Below are positions 44,968 to 54,135 of a stretch of DNA of 64,000 nucleotides, one piece after another (within the stretch, counting starts at the first letter, position 1; every line of letters starts with the position of its first letter). Source of the DNA: Paraburkholderia sp. PGU19 (GTDB taxonomy: Bacteria; Pseudomonadota; Gammaproteobacteria; Burkholderiales; Burkholderiaceae); contig NZ_AP023180.1 in NCBI RefSeq assembly GCF_013426915.1, positions 1,550,001-1,614,000 of the forward strand, written 5' to 3'. The translations under genes and the position numbers were made by a program. The notes beneath the pieces were generated by a model. That model had not been told where the DNA came from. It worked only from the letters and a program-made list of their open reading frames with translations, and did not search any database.

Positions 44968-46314
44968 ATGGCGATAAGCCGTTCTGCGAATCCGGCGAAC
45001 GTCGCGACACCCACACGCGTTCGCTACGTCATCCTGTTGCTGATCTTCGCGATCACCACCTTCAATTACGCGGACCGTGCGACGCTGTCAGTCACCGGCT
45101 CGGCGATGCGTGCCGAGTTCGGCTTCGACGCCATCAGGATGGGTTACATCTTTTCGGCGTTCAGCTGGGCCTATGTGCTCTCGCAGGTGCCAGCTGGATG
45201 GCTGCTCGACCGTTTCGGCGCGCGTCGCGTGTACGCGGCGAGTATCTTCCTGTGGTCGCTCTTTACGTTGTTGCAAAGTACGATCGGCGTGCTCGGCAGC
45301 GGCGCGGCGGCCGTCACAGCATTGTTCGTGTTGCGCTTCGTGATGGGCGCAGCTGAAGCGCCCGCCTTCCCCGCCAATGCGAAGGTCGTCGCCAGCTGGT
45401 TTCCTACAAAGGAGCGCGGCACGGCATCGGCGATCTTCAACTCCGCGCAGTATTTTGCGGCCGTCATCTTTACCCCATTGATGGCGTGGCTCACCCACGC
45501 GTTCGGCTGGCACCACGTGTATATCGTGATGGGTCTCGCGGGGTTTCTCCTCGCGTTGACGTGGCTGAAGGTGATGAAGAATCCCGCGAGTCATCCCGGC
45601 GTCAACCAGTCCGAACTTGAACATATCGAGCAGGGAGGCGGTCTGATCCATGGGCGTCAGACTGCGACAGAAGCGCGTGCTGGCCACGCACGCTGGTCCG
45701 TCATGCGGCAGCTGCTCACCAACCGGATGTTGCTCGGCGTCTATCTCGCGCAGTTCTGCATCAACGTGCTCACCTACTTCTTCCTCACCTGGTTCCCGAT
45801 CTACCTCGTGCAGGCGCGTGGCATGACCATTCTGCAAGCGGGCCTTGTCGCGTCGCTGCCTGCAATCTGCGGCTTTCTCGGCGGTGTGCTCGGTGGTGTT
45901 CTGTCAGACGCGATGATTCGACACGGTCATTCCCTGACCGTCGCCCGGAAGGTGCCGATCGTCGGCGGCATGCTGCTGTCGGCCTGCATCATTGGATGCA
46001 ACTACGTCAACACGGACTGGCTGGTGGTCGCGTTGATGTCGCTGGCGTTCTTCGGCAAAGGGCTGGGCGCACTGGGATGGGCAGTCGTCGCCGATACGTC
46101 GCCGAAGGAGGCCATCGGTCTTTCGGGTTCCATCTTCAACATGTTCGGCAACATGGCGGGCATCGTCACGCCCATCGTGATTGGCTATCTGGTTGCCCGG
46201 TCGGGATCGTTCAACGGCGCCCTGGCGTTCGTGGGTATCAACGCGCTGATAACCATCTTCAGTTATCTCGTGATCGTCAGGGATATCAAGCGCGTCGAAT
46301 TGAGCCCGTCATAG
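44968..46314 (+). CDS. MFS galactarate/glucarate transporter
   Basis: The 448-residue carrier has 12 membrane segments and the ACS/GudP signatures: FNYADRATLSVTGSAMRAEF at the first loop, YVLSQVPAGWLLDRFGARRVY, and MGAAEAPAFPANAKVVASWF. GudP-type carriers bring in D-glucarate and galactarate with protons. The ATG at 44968 has an AGAGGAGA in front and lies 95 bp after kdgD, with which it is probably cotranscribed. A perfect terminator follows at 46360-46385. Confidence 0.9.
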   Translation: MAISRSANPANVATPTRVRYVILLLIFAITTFNYADRATLSVTGSAMRAEFGFDAIRMGYIFSAFSWAYVLSQVPAGWLLDRFGARRVYAASIFLWSLFTLLQSTIGVLGSGAAAVTALFVLRFVMGAAEAPAFPANAKVVASWFPTKERGTASAIFNSAQYFAAVIFTPLMAWLTHAFGWHHVYIVMGLAGFLLALTWLKVMKNPASHPGVNQSELEHIEQGGGLIHGRQTATEARAGHARWSVMRQLLTNRMLLGVYLAQFCINVLTYFFLTWFPIYLVQARGMTILQAGLVASLPAICGFLGGVLGGVLSDAMIRHGHSLTVARKVPIVGGMLLSACIIGCNYVNTDWLVVALMSLAFFGKGLGALGWAVVADTSPKEAIGLSGSIFNMFGNMAGIVTPIVIGYLVARSGSFNGALAFVGINALITIFSYLVIVRDIKRVELSPS

Positions 46315-46359
46315 ACGCACAGATTCAGCACGTTATTGAACGTCGCATGGCGTTGGACA

Positions 46360-46385
46360 AAAAGCCCGCGTGACCGCGGGCTTTT
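46360..46385. terminator. bidirectional Rho-independent terminator
   Basis: An 11-bp perfect stem AAAAGCCCGCG/CGCGGGCTTTT with a TGAC loop lies between two convergent genes (ending 46314 and 46413). It has A/T runs on both sides. Confidence 0.9.
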
Positions 46386-46412
46386 CAGGAGATTCGACTG
46401 TGTTCGCCGCGC

Positions 46413-47375
46413 TCACACCGGATTCAATGCCTGTCGCCCATCGAGAATGGCTGCGACGTTGTCCAATGCGGTGAAACCCATCTGATCGCGTGTTTCCACC
46501 GTCGCGCTCGCCATGTGCGGCGTAAGGAACACATTCTCAAGGCTGGCAAACCGGGCGTCGACATTGGGCTCGCTCCTGTACACGTCGAGGCCAGCACTGA
46601 ACAGATGTCCCGATGTCAGCGCATCGTAGAGAGCATCCTCGTCCACTAATGCGCCACGCGCCACGTTCACGAAAACCGCTCCCTTCGGCAAGAGACCGAA
46701 TTCCTTTTTCGTCATCAGCGGAAGACCGCCACCCGGCACGTGAAGCGAAAGCACCTGGCAATGCGGCAGCATCTCCTCGATGTTCGGAAAAAACGTCGCG
46801 CCATTCTCTGACGACAGCGAAGCACGCTGAATGTCCGTGTAGACGACGCGCATGCCAAAGCCCTGCGCGCGTCGGGCGACTGCACGTCCGATCCGCCCGA
46901 ACCCGACAATACCCAGCGTCTTGCCATTGACCCGCGTGCCGAGCATCTCGGTCATTCCGAATGATTTGCCCCATCCGCGCCGCATGATCTTTTCATATTC
47001 GGATGCACGGCGGCAGGCCGCGAGCACAAGAAGCATCGCGAAATCCGCAGTGCATTCTGTCAGCGCGTCCGGTGCATTCGTCACGACGATCCCTTTTTCG
47101 CGAGCGTAAGAGACATTCATGTGATCGACCCCCGCGCTCGCGTTCGCGATGATCTTGACCGTAGATGGAAGCGCCGCAATGTGGTCCTCCTGCAATCCGG
47201 ACTTCTTGCCGATCAGAACGGCCCGCACGTCGTGCTTCTTGCAAAAGTCCACGACAGACCACGCGTCCATATCGGATTCGGTCACATAGGCGCGAAATTC
47301 GGAGACTGCGCGCGCCGCCACCGCTTGCGGGACCCGTCGCGCAATCAACAGTTGGGTCGGGTTAGTTTCCGGCAT
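46413..47375 (-). CDS. D-isomer-specific 2-hydroxyacid dehydrogenase
   Basis: The 320-residue NAD(P)-dependent enzyme shows the family pattern: ASAGVDHMNV, the Rossmann motif LGIVGFGRIGRAVARRAQGFG (near residue 155), FVNVARGALVDEDAL with the catalytic Arg, a Glu in YRSEPNVD and the catalytic His in VFLTPHMASAT near residue 290. Such enzymes reduce glyoxylate, hydroxypyruvate or other 2-oxoacids, or run in reverse. It diverges from the SDR-MFS-VOC-citrate-synthase unit and probably shares its regulation through two palindromes at 47438 and 47577. The substrate is unknown. Confidence 0.88.
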   Translation of the reverse strand: MPETNPTQLLIARRVPQAVAARAVSEFRAYVTESDMDAWSVVDFCKKHDVRAVLIGKKSGLQEDHIAALPSTVKIIANASAGVDHMNVSYAREKGIVVTNAPDALTECTADFAMLLVLAACRRASEYEKIMRRGWGKSFGMTEMLGTRVNGKTLGIVGFGRIGRAVARRAQGFGMRVVYTDIQRASLSSENGATFFPNIEEMLPHCQVLSLHVPGGGLPLMTKKEFGLLPKGAVFVNVARGALVDEDALYDALTSGHLFSAGLDVYRSEPNVDARFASLENVFLTPHMASATVETRDQMGFTALDNVAAILDGRQALNPV

Positions 47376-47437
47376 GGTTATTTCCTTGAGATTGAAAGAC
47401 CGACACAGACTACGAAACGGAAGCTCGCGAGGTCAAT

Positions 47438-47456
47438 GTTGATTGGATGAATCAAC
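47438..47456. promoter_or_regulatory. palindromic operator candidate (copy 1)
   Basis: GTTGATTGGATGAATCAAC is a perfect 7-bp inverted repeat around a 5-bp centre, 62 bp upstream of the hydroxyacid dehydrogenase start. An almost identical copy lies at 47577. Confidence 0.7.
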
Positions 47457-47576
47457 TTAACGCGATGCAGCCCGTCAGTATTTCGATGCGTGCCTTTGCA
47501 CGTTCGCGGCTGTGTCCAACGTCATCCCGGTATCAGGAAAACCCTGATTCGATGCCCGCCTGCAGCGCTATTTGAT

Positions 47577-47595
47577 GTTGATTGAACGAATCAAG
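47577..47595. promoter_or_regulatory. palindromic operator candidate (copy 2)
   Basis: GTTGATTGAACGAATCAAG repeats the TTGATT-N5-AATCAA palindrome 68 bp upstream of the SDR start. The two copies are 139 bp apart, near each divergent promoter. Confidence 0.7.
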
Positions 47596-47663
47596 ATTGC
47601 TCCCGCCTGTGCGCCGGTGCAATTCTCTTTCATGATCGATTCAACAACGAAGGGGACGAAGCA

Positions 47664-48422
47664 ATGTCTGCATCGAAAAAGTTCGCAGCAGTGACGGGCG
47701 CTGGGTCCGGCATTGGTCGCGCTACCGCCGTGGCGCTCGCCAATGCGGGGTTTTCCGTAGCGCTGATAGGACGCAGGGAAGAACCATTGCTTGAGACTCG
47801 CGAGACCATCCGCATTGCGGGCGGCGCTGCGAGTGTGTTCTGCGCAGACGTGACCAGCGAGGCTTCCGTTGAACAGGCATTTTCACGGATTGCGCATGAA
47901 TTCGGCCGTCTGGACGTGCTCTTCAATAACGCGGGCCGCAATGCAGGCGCGGTCCCTCTGGACGAATACAGCCTCGACTTCTGGAACGACGTCGTTGCGA
48001 CGAACCTGACGGGCGTCTTCCTGTGTGCACGCGCGGCGTGGCGTCTCATGAAGACGCAGTCGCCTCAGGGCGGAAGAATCATCAACAACGGATCGATATC
48101 GGCGCACTCGCCCCGGCCCAACACGATCGCTTATACCGCGACCAAACATGCAGTGACGGGTATTACGAAATCGCTCGCGCTCGACGGACGCGCATTCAAC
48201 ATCGCCTGTAGCCAGATCGACATCGGCAACGCGGCTACCTCGCTCACAGAGCGGATGGCGCGCGGCGTCCTGCAAGCCGATGGAACCATGGCGCCCGAGG
48301 CAAGAATGGACGTCACGCACGTCGCCAACGCAATCGTGCACATGGCCAGCCTGCCTCTCGACGCTAACGTGCTGAACATGACCATCATGGCAACCACCAT
48401 GCCTTTCGTAGGCCGCGGATAA
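47664..48422 (+). CDS. short-chain dehydrogenase/reductase
   Basis: The 252-residue classical SDR has the nucleotide-binding [10 protein letters not shown] (residues 10-19), NNAG near 92, and the catalytic Ser-Tyr-Lys (NNGSISAHS then YTATK) near 140-160. The acidic/basic residue pattern after beta-2 (IGRREEP) suggests NADP could be preferred. It is the first gene of the rightward unit, followed 58 bp later by an MFS carrier. It probably oxidises or reduces the imported compound. The substrate is unknown. Confidence 0.88.
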   Translation: MSASKKFAAVTGAGSGIGRATAVALANAGFSVALIGRREEPLLETRETIRIAGGAASVFCADVTSEASVEQAFSRIAHEFGRLDVLFNNAGRNAGAVPLDEYSLDFWNDVVATNLTGVFLCARAAWRLMKTQSPQGGRIINNGSISAHSPRPNTIAYTATKHAVTGITKSLALDGRAFNIACSQIDIGNAATSLTERMARGVLQADGTMAPEARMDVTHVANAIVHMASLPLDANVLNMTIMATTMPFVGRG

Positions 48423-48480
48423 AAATACTCTCCTGCCAGACAAAAAAATAACAGGCAGATCCTTGATTCAGGAGACACCG

Positions 48481-49803
48481 ATGAAAGTCGTAGAGGAACA
48501 ACCGCTGTCAGTGCCCGACCAGGCTGCCTATGCGGCAACGGCAAAGCCATCGAAGGTGAGGTACGTCGTGCTCTCGATGCTGCTCGTGGCCACCATTCTC
48601 AACTATGTCGACAGGTCGGCACTTGGCATCGTTGCACCGAGTCTGTCGAAGGATCTCGGGCTCGACAGGATGCAGATGGGCGAACTGTTCGCCGCCTTCG
48701 GACTCGCCTACTCTTTCGCCCTGTTGCCCGGCGGGATATTGACGGACATAGTCGGCTCGCGCCTTGCGTATGCGTTGTCGCTCGTTGGCTGGTCATGTGC
48801 CACACTCACGCAGGGCCTGGCAAACAGCTATCACATGTTGCTTGGCTCCCGGTTCGCAATGGGTGCGCTCGAGGCGCCCGCCTTTCCGTCCAACGCCCGC
48901 GCCGTGACGCTATGGTTCCCCACCCGGGAGCGAGGGTTTGCGACAAGCGTCTATGTGATGGGCCAATACATTGGAACGCCACTTTTCACCGGCCTGCTCC
49001 TTTGGATTTCCAGCGCGTATGGTTGGCGTTCGGTGTTCTTCGCAACGGGCGCATTCGGCATCTGTTTCAGCCTGGTGTGGTTCCGTGCGTATCGGGATCC
49101 TTCAAGGCATCGGAGCGTCAACGCAGCGGAGATCCAGTACATCAACGAAGGCCAGGTGAGACCCTCGCAAAAGGCGCGCGAGAAATTCAACTGGCGCATA
49201 GCGTTCAAGCTGCTTGGCTACCGGCAGGTTCTGGCGATTTGCCTGGGGAAATTCTGCAACAACACCTTGCTGGTTTTCTTCACCACATGGTTCATGACCT
49301 ATCTTGTCGAAGCGCGTCACATGTCGATGATCAAGGTGGGTATCTTCCAGGCGCTGCCGTTCATGGGGGCGACGCTCGGCATTCTCGTAGCGGGCTCGCT
49401 TTCGGATTTCTTCATCCGCAGAGGCGTATCGATCTCCGCAGCACGCAAGGCGCCGCTGATCATCGGCACGCTGCTCGGCGCAACAATCGTATTCGTCAAC
49501 TTCGTCGAGTCAAACGAACTGGTGATTGCAATCCTGACAATCGCTTTCTTTGCTCAAGGCGTTGGCTCGATGTCGTGGGCAGCCGTCTCCGAAATTGCAC
49601 CCAGGCAATACGTCGGCCTGACCAGCAGCATAACCAGTCTTGCCGCCAATATTGCAGGCGTCACGACGCCACTCATGATTGGCTACATCACCCATCACAC
49701 CGGCCATTTCTATTGGGCCCTCAATCTGATGGGTGCGATCTGCCTGCTTGGGACACTTTCGTACTCACTGCTGCTTGGCAAACTCTCCCGTATCGAGCTC
49801 TGA
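48481..49803 (+). CDS. MFS transporter (anion:cation symporter type)
   Basis: The 440-residue carrier has 12 predicted membrane segments and the ACS-family first loop (LNYVDRSALGIVAPSLSKDL), then LLPGGILTDIVGSRLAY and MGALEAPAFPSNARAVTLWF. It resembles glucarate/hexuronate-type carriers. The ATG at 48481 has an AGGAGA upstream, and an earlier in-frame start adds six residues. It is the probable importer of the substrate used by the SDR, VOC and citrate-synthase-like proteins around it. Confidence 0.88.
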   Translation: MKVVEEQPLSVPDQAAYAATAKPSKVRYVVLSMLLVATILNYVDRSALGIVAPSLSKDLGLDRMQMGELFAAFGLAYSFALLPGGILTDIVGSRLAYALSLVGWSCATLTQGLANSYHMLLGSRFAMGALEAPAFPSNARAVTLWFPTRERGFATSVYVMGQYIGTPLFTGLLLWISSAYGWRSVFFATGAFGICFSLVWFRAYRDPSRHRSVNAAEIQYINEGQVRPSQKAREKFNWRIAFKLLGYRQVLAICLGKFCNNTLLVFFTTWFMTYLVEARHMSMIKVGIFQALPFMGATLGILVAGSLSDFFIRRGVSISAARKAPLIIGTLLGATIVFVNFVESNELVIAILTIAFFAQGVGSMSWAAVSEIAPRQYVGLTSSITSLAANIAGVTTPLMIGYITHHTGHFYWALNLMGAICLLGTLSYSLLLGKLSRIEL

Positions 49804-49828
49804 ACGCTAACTTTCTGGTGACAACAGC

Positions 49829-50221
49829 ATGATTGAATTCAAGTGGGATCATCTTCAACTGTGCTCCACCGATGCGGAAGCGACGGCTGCATGGTTTGCT
49901 CGCTGTCTTAACGCCGAGGTTGTCCGTCGACCTGGCAGGGTTGACCTGCGCCTTGGAGGAATTAACCTGTTCATCACCGCGCTGGAAAAAGCACACCCCG
50001 TGCACGTTCCTGATGGCGAACGGGTGCAAGGTATCGACCACTTCGGTGTGACCGTGGATGATCTCGATGCCGCATTCCAGCATCTGGTCGAGTGTGAAGC
50101 TCATATCGTCGAGCCGATCAGGCAAATCCGTGCAGGCGTGAGAGCCTGCTTCGTGAGGTCACCTGGCAACATTCTCGTCGAGATTCTCGAACGCAGGCCG
50201 GCCGAGATGACTTTTAAGTGA
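49829..50221 (+). CDS. VOC-family (glyoxalase/dioxygenase fold) protein
   Basis: The 130-residue protein consists of paired beta-alpha-beta modules. A metal-type His lies at the start (FKWDHLQLCS), a second in GIDHFGVTVDD near residue 70, and a Glu in ILVEILERR near the end, the usual VOC metal triad. VOC members act as isomerases, glyoxalases or extradiol dioxygenases. It starts 25 bp after the carrier gene, in the same unit. The reaction is unknown; a metal-dependent step on the imported acid is likely. Confidence 0.82.
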   Translation: MIEFKWDHLQLCSTDAEATAAWFARCLNAEVVRRPGRVDLRLGGINLFITALEKAHPVHVPDGERVQGIDHFGVTVDDLDAAFQHLVECEAHIVEPIRQIRAGVRACFVRSPGNILVEILERRPAEMTFK

Positions 50222-50325
50222 AATGACGTCACTATTGAAACTGCATCGATAGCACTCGCGCCGCCCGCAAGCCAGTTCGCGCGTAACGGCTCCCCGTTCC
50301 ACTTGCCTCTCGCAGCCTCAATCCC

Positions 50326-51570
50326 ATGCGCCCCTGGATCACTTTGACTGAAGCAACGAGACAGCTTGGGGTTCAGGCGCAAACCGTCTACGCCTATGTT
50401 AGCCGGGGCAGCATTGCCGTCATGCCTGATCCGCACGATCCGAGAAAGAGTCTCTATCGTGCAGAAGATGTTGCGGTGCTTTGCCGGAAGAAACAGGTCG
50501 GACGAAAACGCGAGGCCCTCGCTGCCGGAACGATATTCGGTACGGAACCTTGCATCTACAGCGGCATTACCACCTTCTCCAAGGGGCGCGCGTACTATCG
50601 GGGCCGAGACAGTATCCGACTGTCCGAAACGGCCACGTTGGAGGACGTCGCTGCGATTCTCTGGAATACGCCAACGCCGATTGCTTTCGAAACCGATGGC
50701 GTATCGCTACAGGGAGATGAGCGTGGCAGACAATGTGCGTTCATGTCACTGGCGGCGCTCGCGGCCAACGGACACTCCACCCACGGTCGCACGGACCGCG
50801 CGCTGCACGCAGAAACGGGGCGGCTCGTAGCACTTGTTTCGCAGGCATTCGGTGCACGATGCGACGGTGCCGCGACGTTGACGCATGAACGGCTCGCGCT
50901 CGGTTGGGGACAAGGAAGCGAAGGTGCCGATCTCATTCGACGCGCACTGGTTCTCGTCGCAGACCACGAACTGACGAGTTCTGCGTTTGCCGCCAGAATT
51001 ACCGCATCCACGGGTGCATCGCTACCCGGGTGCCTGCTTACCGGGCTTTCCACGATCGCCGGCCCCTTGCATGGAGATGGATCGGGCCGTGTGAGAGCGG
51101 TGTTCGACGACGTGGAAAGGCTCGGAGCCGAGACCGTTGTGGGTCGTCATTTGCAGTCTGCAATCCCGATCCCGGGCTTCGGTCATCATCTGTATCCAGA
51201 CGGCGACCCGCGAGCGCACAGTCTGTTGGAGCGCCTCGATCCGCCGGAGGAACTCGCTTCCTTCATCGAAAAAGTTGTGACACTGACCGGTCTGAAACCG
51301 AATATCGACGTGGCGCTCGCCACCCTCGCAGCACAACTGAAACTCCCGCGCGACGCCGCGTTCGCCCTTTTCGCCACGGCCCGCAGCGTTGGCCTGCTCG
51401 CGCATTGTATGGAGCAACTCAAGGTGGGCAAGGTCATCCGGCCGCGCGGACGCTACACCGGACCCGCGTTGGAGGAACTCAATCAGAGCCCATCCAGTGG
51501 AGTTGGAAGCAAGACACTCGACCCCGTAACGCTCGACAAGAATCGGGTCTTCAAGACAATCGTCCGGTGA
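50326..51570 (+). CDS. citrate synthase-family protein with an N-terminal HTH domain
   Basis: The 414-residue protein begins with an excisionase/MerR-like helix-turn-helix (residues 5-55: LTEATRQLGVQAQTVYAYVS, then YRAEDVAVLCRKK) and continues into a complete citrate synthase fold. Active-site positions are kept: His in GPLHGDGSG, His and the CoA/citrate Arg in GFGHHLYPDGDPRA, Asp in LKPNIDVALA, and Arg in ATARSVGLLAH. It is therefore expected to condense acetyl- or propionyl-CoA with an oxoacid, or to cleave the reverse, while the HTH could bind DNA. It closes the SDR-MFS-VOC unit 105 bp downstream. The pathway is not recognised. Confidence 0.8.
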   Translation: MRPWITLTEATRQLGVQAQTVYAYVSRGSIAVMPDPHDPRKSLYRAEDVAVLCRKKQVGRKREALAAGTIFGTEPCIYSGITTFSKGRAYYRGRDSIRLSETATLEDVAAILWNTPTPIAFETDGVSLQGDERGRQCAFMSLAALAANGHSTHGRTDRALHAETGRLVALVSQAFGARCDGAATLTHERLALGWGQGSEGADLIRRALVLVADHELTSSAFAARITASTGASLPGCLLTGLSTIAGPLHGDGSGRVRAVFDDVERLGAETVVGRHLQSAIPIPGFGHHLYPDGDPRAHSLLERLDPPEELASFIEKVVTLTGLKPNIDVALATLAAQLKLPRDAAFALFATARSVGLLAHCMEQLKVGKVIRPRGRYTGPALEELNQSPSSGVGSKTLDPVTLDKNRVFKTIVR

Positions 51571-51722
51571 TTGCGTAACGACACCGGACAGTCCTTGCAC
51601 AAGTGTCTGACGGGAGGCCCCCTGCCTCCCACCTGCTGCGCCTACTGAGCGGCCCGGCGTCCGACTATCCGTCGGCCTACGCCCCACGCTTAACGCTTTG
51701 CGCCGTCCGGCGTTCGAAATGC

Positions 51723-51890
51723 TCACGAGGTGCGATGCGGGATATCGTCCGGGAACGGATACGGCGCGTGTGGGCCCGGCCATTCCAGGGCGGGCGGTCC
51801 GCTCAGTGCGTCGCATCCCGCGAAGCCGGCAAGAACGAAAAGGCACAAGAAAGCCGTGCAGACCCAGCAAACGACAGATAGCTTACTCAT
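51723..51890 (-). CDS. small lipoprotein, 55 residues
   Basis: The peptide begins MSKLSVVCWVCTAFLCLFVL and has a lipobox-like AGFAGC with Cys at residue 26. A Pro-rich tail of about 29 residues follows. A GGGAGG lies seven bases upstream of the ATG. Such short lipoproteins are common in Burkholderiaceae and of unknown function. The multiple Cys in the signal segment is unusual. Confidence 0.55.
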   Translation of the reverse strand: MSKLSVVCWVCTAFLCLFVLAGFAGCDALSGPPALEWPGPHAPYPFPDDIPHRTS

Positions 51891-52043
51891 TGCTCGCCTC
51901 CCTTTCGCAAAGCCGGGCTAATAACTTCGACTACGGAGCGAGGTAGTTGGTTGCGCGCGGCATTGCAACCAGCCTAAACCCGACTCGGCTGACCCGTTTG
52001 GCCACGCGAATGGAAGCATTTCTGAACATGATGCATCGACCAG

Positions 52044-52075
52044 AAAAAAACGGCGAGCGGACAAGTCCGCCGCCG
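52044..52075 (-). terminator. Rho-independent terminator of the porin gene
   Basis: CGGCG-GCGGA pairs with TCCGC-CGCCG around a CAAG loop with one bulged base. It is followed on the minus strand by seven T residues, about 64 bp beyond the porin stop. Confidence 0.85.
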
Positions 52076-52138
52076 CTATCCGAAGCTCCTTTGATGGAGC
52101 GTACTGCGAGGAGATAAAACGCGGGTCAGAAACGCGGA

Positions 52139-53266
52139 TCAGAAGCGCGTACGGATACCCGTGGTCGCCTCGACCTGATTGGTCGCACCGAAAGTGCTGC
52201 CAACCGTGTAACCGCCGTGCAGCCTCATGTAGTCCGCGGCCAGATAGACTTCCGTGCGCTTCGAGAGGTGATAGAAGATCGAGCCGTACAGCGTTTCCTT
52301 GAAGCCATTGTGGAGGCCCGAGGTCGAATCGAACGCGCCGATGTTCGCGTTCGGGATGTTGCCGTCGCTGTTGTATGCGGCGTTATGCACACGCATTTGC
52401 TGATAGCCGAGCTCGTAGTCGAGCGCGCCCTTCGGCGACAGCTTGAACGACACCGTCCACGAATTGTCCTGACGCTGTCCAAGCGCACCCTGGTCGCCCC
52501 AATAGCGGAAGTAGCCGGCGTTGGCACGCAGGATGCCGAACGTATAGTTGCCGCCCACCGAGTACGTCTGGTTCGTGACGCCCTGGCGATTCACGTGGTT
52601 GTAGAACGTCGACACGGCAAACGCGGGGCCGTCGTAACCGAGGGCAACCTGGTAGTTGGCGTTGTTGCCGAAGCTCGTCGAGTTGCCGAACGCATAGCCC
52701 GCGGCCGCGAAGATGCCGTTGTCGAACAGCTTCTTCCACGCGATGCCGTTCTCGTAACGGGTGCCCGTCGCGCTCGCCGCGTAGAAGATCATCTGTTTGA
52801 AGTTGTTGGCGTTCGTCCAGCCGCCTTCTTCCGTCGTGAGCTGCGCGTTGCCGTATGGGTCGCCGTAGATTGCTGCGGCGTCGCGCGCGATCGTGTTCTG
52901 GAAGCCCGCCGTCAATTTGCCAAACGTGTCGTTCTGGACGCCGACCCACGCGTCGCGGTCGAAGATCTGGCCCGGGTCTTCCATCTGGCCGTCGCTCACC
53001 CGGTATTCGCTTTCCAGGCGAAAGATGATCTTGGTGCCGTTGCCGATGTCTTCGGCACCCTTCACGCCCCAGCGGCTGCCGCTGAACCAAGGCTCGCCAC
53101 CGATGCCCATGCCGATCACGTGATTGCCGTTTGCGTCCGCATGCGATTGATACGTAGGGACGCTCAGATCGATCAGGCCGTACAGCTGAACGCTGGACTG
53201 CGCGTGTGCGCTGCTCGCTGCCATGGCGCCGGCTGCGACGGCGAACGCGAGGTACTTTTGCTTCAA
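52139..53266 (-). CDS. general porin of the Burkholderia type
   Basis: The 375-residue outer-membrane protein has a signal peptide ending ASSAHA, then the usual QSSVQLYGLIDLSVPTYQSH start. The SRWGVKGAEDIGNGTKIIFR segment and the constriction loop of 16-strand trimeric porins follow, and the C-terminus ends in Arg-Phe (IRTRF), the outer-membrane assembly signal. It probably admits small anions and organic acids. It is a single-gene unit, ended by a strong terminator, next to a TctDE-like two-component system and an ABC importer. Co-regulation with them is possible but not shown. Confidence 0.93.
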   Translation of the reverse strand: MKQKYLAFAVAAGAMAASSAHAQSSVQLYGLIDLSVPTYQSHADANGNHVIGMGIGGEPWFSGSRWGVKGAEDIGNGTKIIFRLESEYRVSDGQMEDPGQIFDRDAWVGVQNDTFGKLTAGFQNTIARDAAAIYGDPYGNAQLTTEEGGWTNANNFKQMIFYAASATGTRYENGIAWKKLFDNGIFAAAGYAFGNSTSFGNNANYQVALGYDGPAFAVSTFYNHVNRQGVTNQTYSVGGNYTFGILRANAGYFRYWGDQGALGQRQDNSWTVSFKLSPKGALDYELGYQQMRVHNAAYNSDGNIPNANIGAFDSTSGLHNGFKETLYGSIFYHLSKRTEVYLAADYMRLHGGYTVGSTFGATNQVEATTGIRTRF

Positions 53267-53460
53267 GATCGTCTCCTCAGATTGCTGCGTTGAATTTCTG
53301 ATTTGTCCGCTGCCGGTTACTGCCTGCCGGTTGCCCGGCCGCTATGGCGAACAGCGGATGAGACGAATCCTAATTACCTCAATCCTTCACGCTCCTTTCG
53401 CGTCTTATTCGTACAACTTAGTGATATTACTGATATAGGCAAATTAAATCTTGCATTCAC

Positions 53461-54135
53461 TCACGCCGCATCCCTGGTCCGCAGGATGTAGCCAAGACCG
53501 CGCAGCGTCATGATCTGCGCGCTCGAACCCGCGAGGTGCTTGCGCAGGCGGTGGATGTAGATGTCGATGGCGTCCGCGCTCGGCTCGTCGTCGAGACCAA
53601 ACACGCTGTCCATCAGCGTGGTCTTCGAAACCGTCTTGCCCTGCCGCAGCATCAGCGTTTCCAGGATCGCGTGCTCGCGACGCCGCAGGTTCAGCGGCAC
53701 GTCACTGTGGCGGAACTCTCGCGTGTCGGAGATGTACTGCAAGTCGCCGCACATGAGCCAGCCCGATTTGTCGCTCAACTGCCGGCGGATCAGCGCCTTG
53801 ATGCGCGCCACCAGCTCACGGCCATCGAAGGGTTTCACAACGTAGTCGTCCGCGCCGGCGCTGAAGCAGTCGACCTTGTCATCGATCGAACCATGCGCGG
53901 TCAGCATCAGCACTGGCACGTTGTCGCGCCTGCGGCGCAGGCGCGCGAGCACGTCCTTGCCGCTCATGCGCGGCAGACGCATATCGAGCAGCACCACGTC
54001 GTAGCGCTGGGTAGTCAACACGGAATCTGCGGATTCGCCGTCGAGCACGCAATCGACGGCGAAATTCTCCGCCCGTAGCAGGTTAACGATCCAATGCGAG
54101 AGTTCGACATTGTCTTCGACGAGCAGCAGCTTCAT
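53461..54135 (-). CDS. OmpR-family response regulator (TctD-like)
   Basis: The 224-residue regulator has a receiver domain with phospho-acceptor Asp51 (VVLLDMRLP), the acidic pair in LLVEDNVE, a switch Thr in MLTAHGS and Lys in DYVVKPFD. A winged-helix output domain (NLRRREHAILETLMLRQGKTV, then IDIYIHRLRKHLAG) follows. It pairs with the histidine kinase encoded just upstream; their genes overlap by four bases. TctD-like regulators control uptake of tricarboxylates and other organic acids. The targets are likely the adjacent ABC importer and porin. Confidence 0.92.
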   Translation of the reverse strand: MKLLLVEDNVELSHWIVNLLRAENFAVDCVLDGESADSVLTTQRYDVVLLDMRLPRMSGKDVLARLRRRRDNVPVLMLTAHGSIDDKVDCFSAGADDYVVKPFDGRELVARIKALIRRQLSDKSGWLMCGDLQYISDTREFRHSDVPLNLRRREHAILETLMLRQGKTVSKTTLMDSVFGLDDEPSADAIDIYIHRLRKHLAGSSAQIMTLRGLGYILRTRDAA

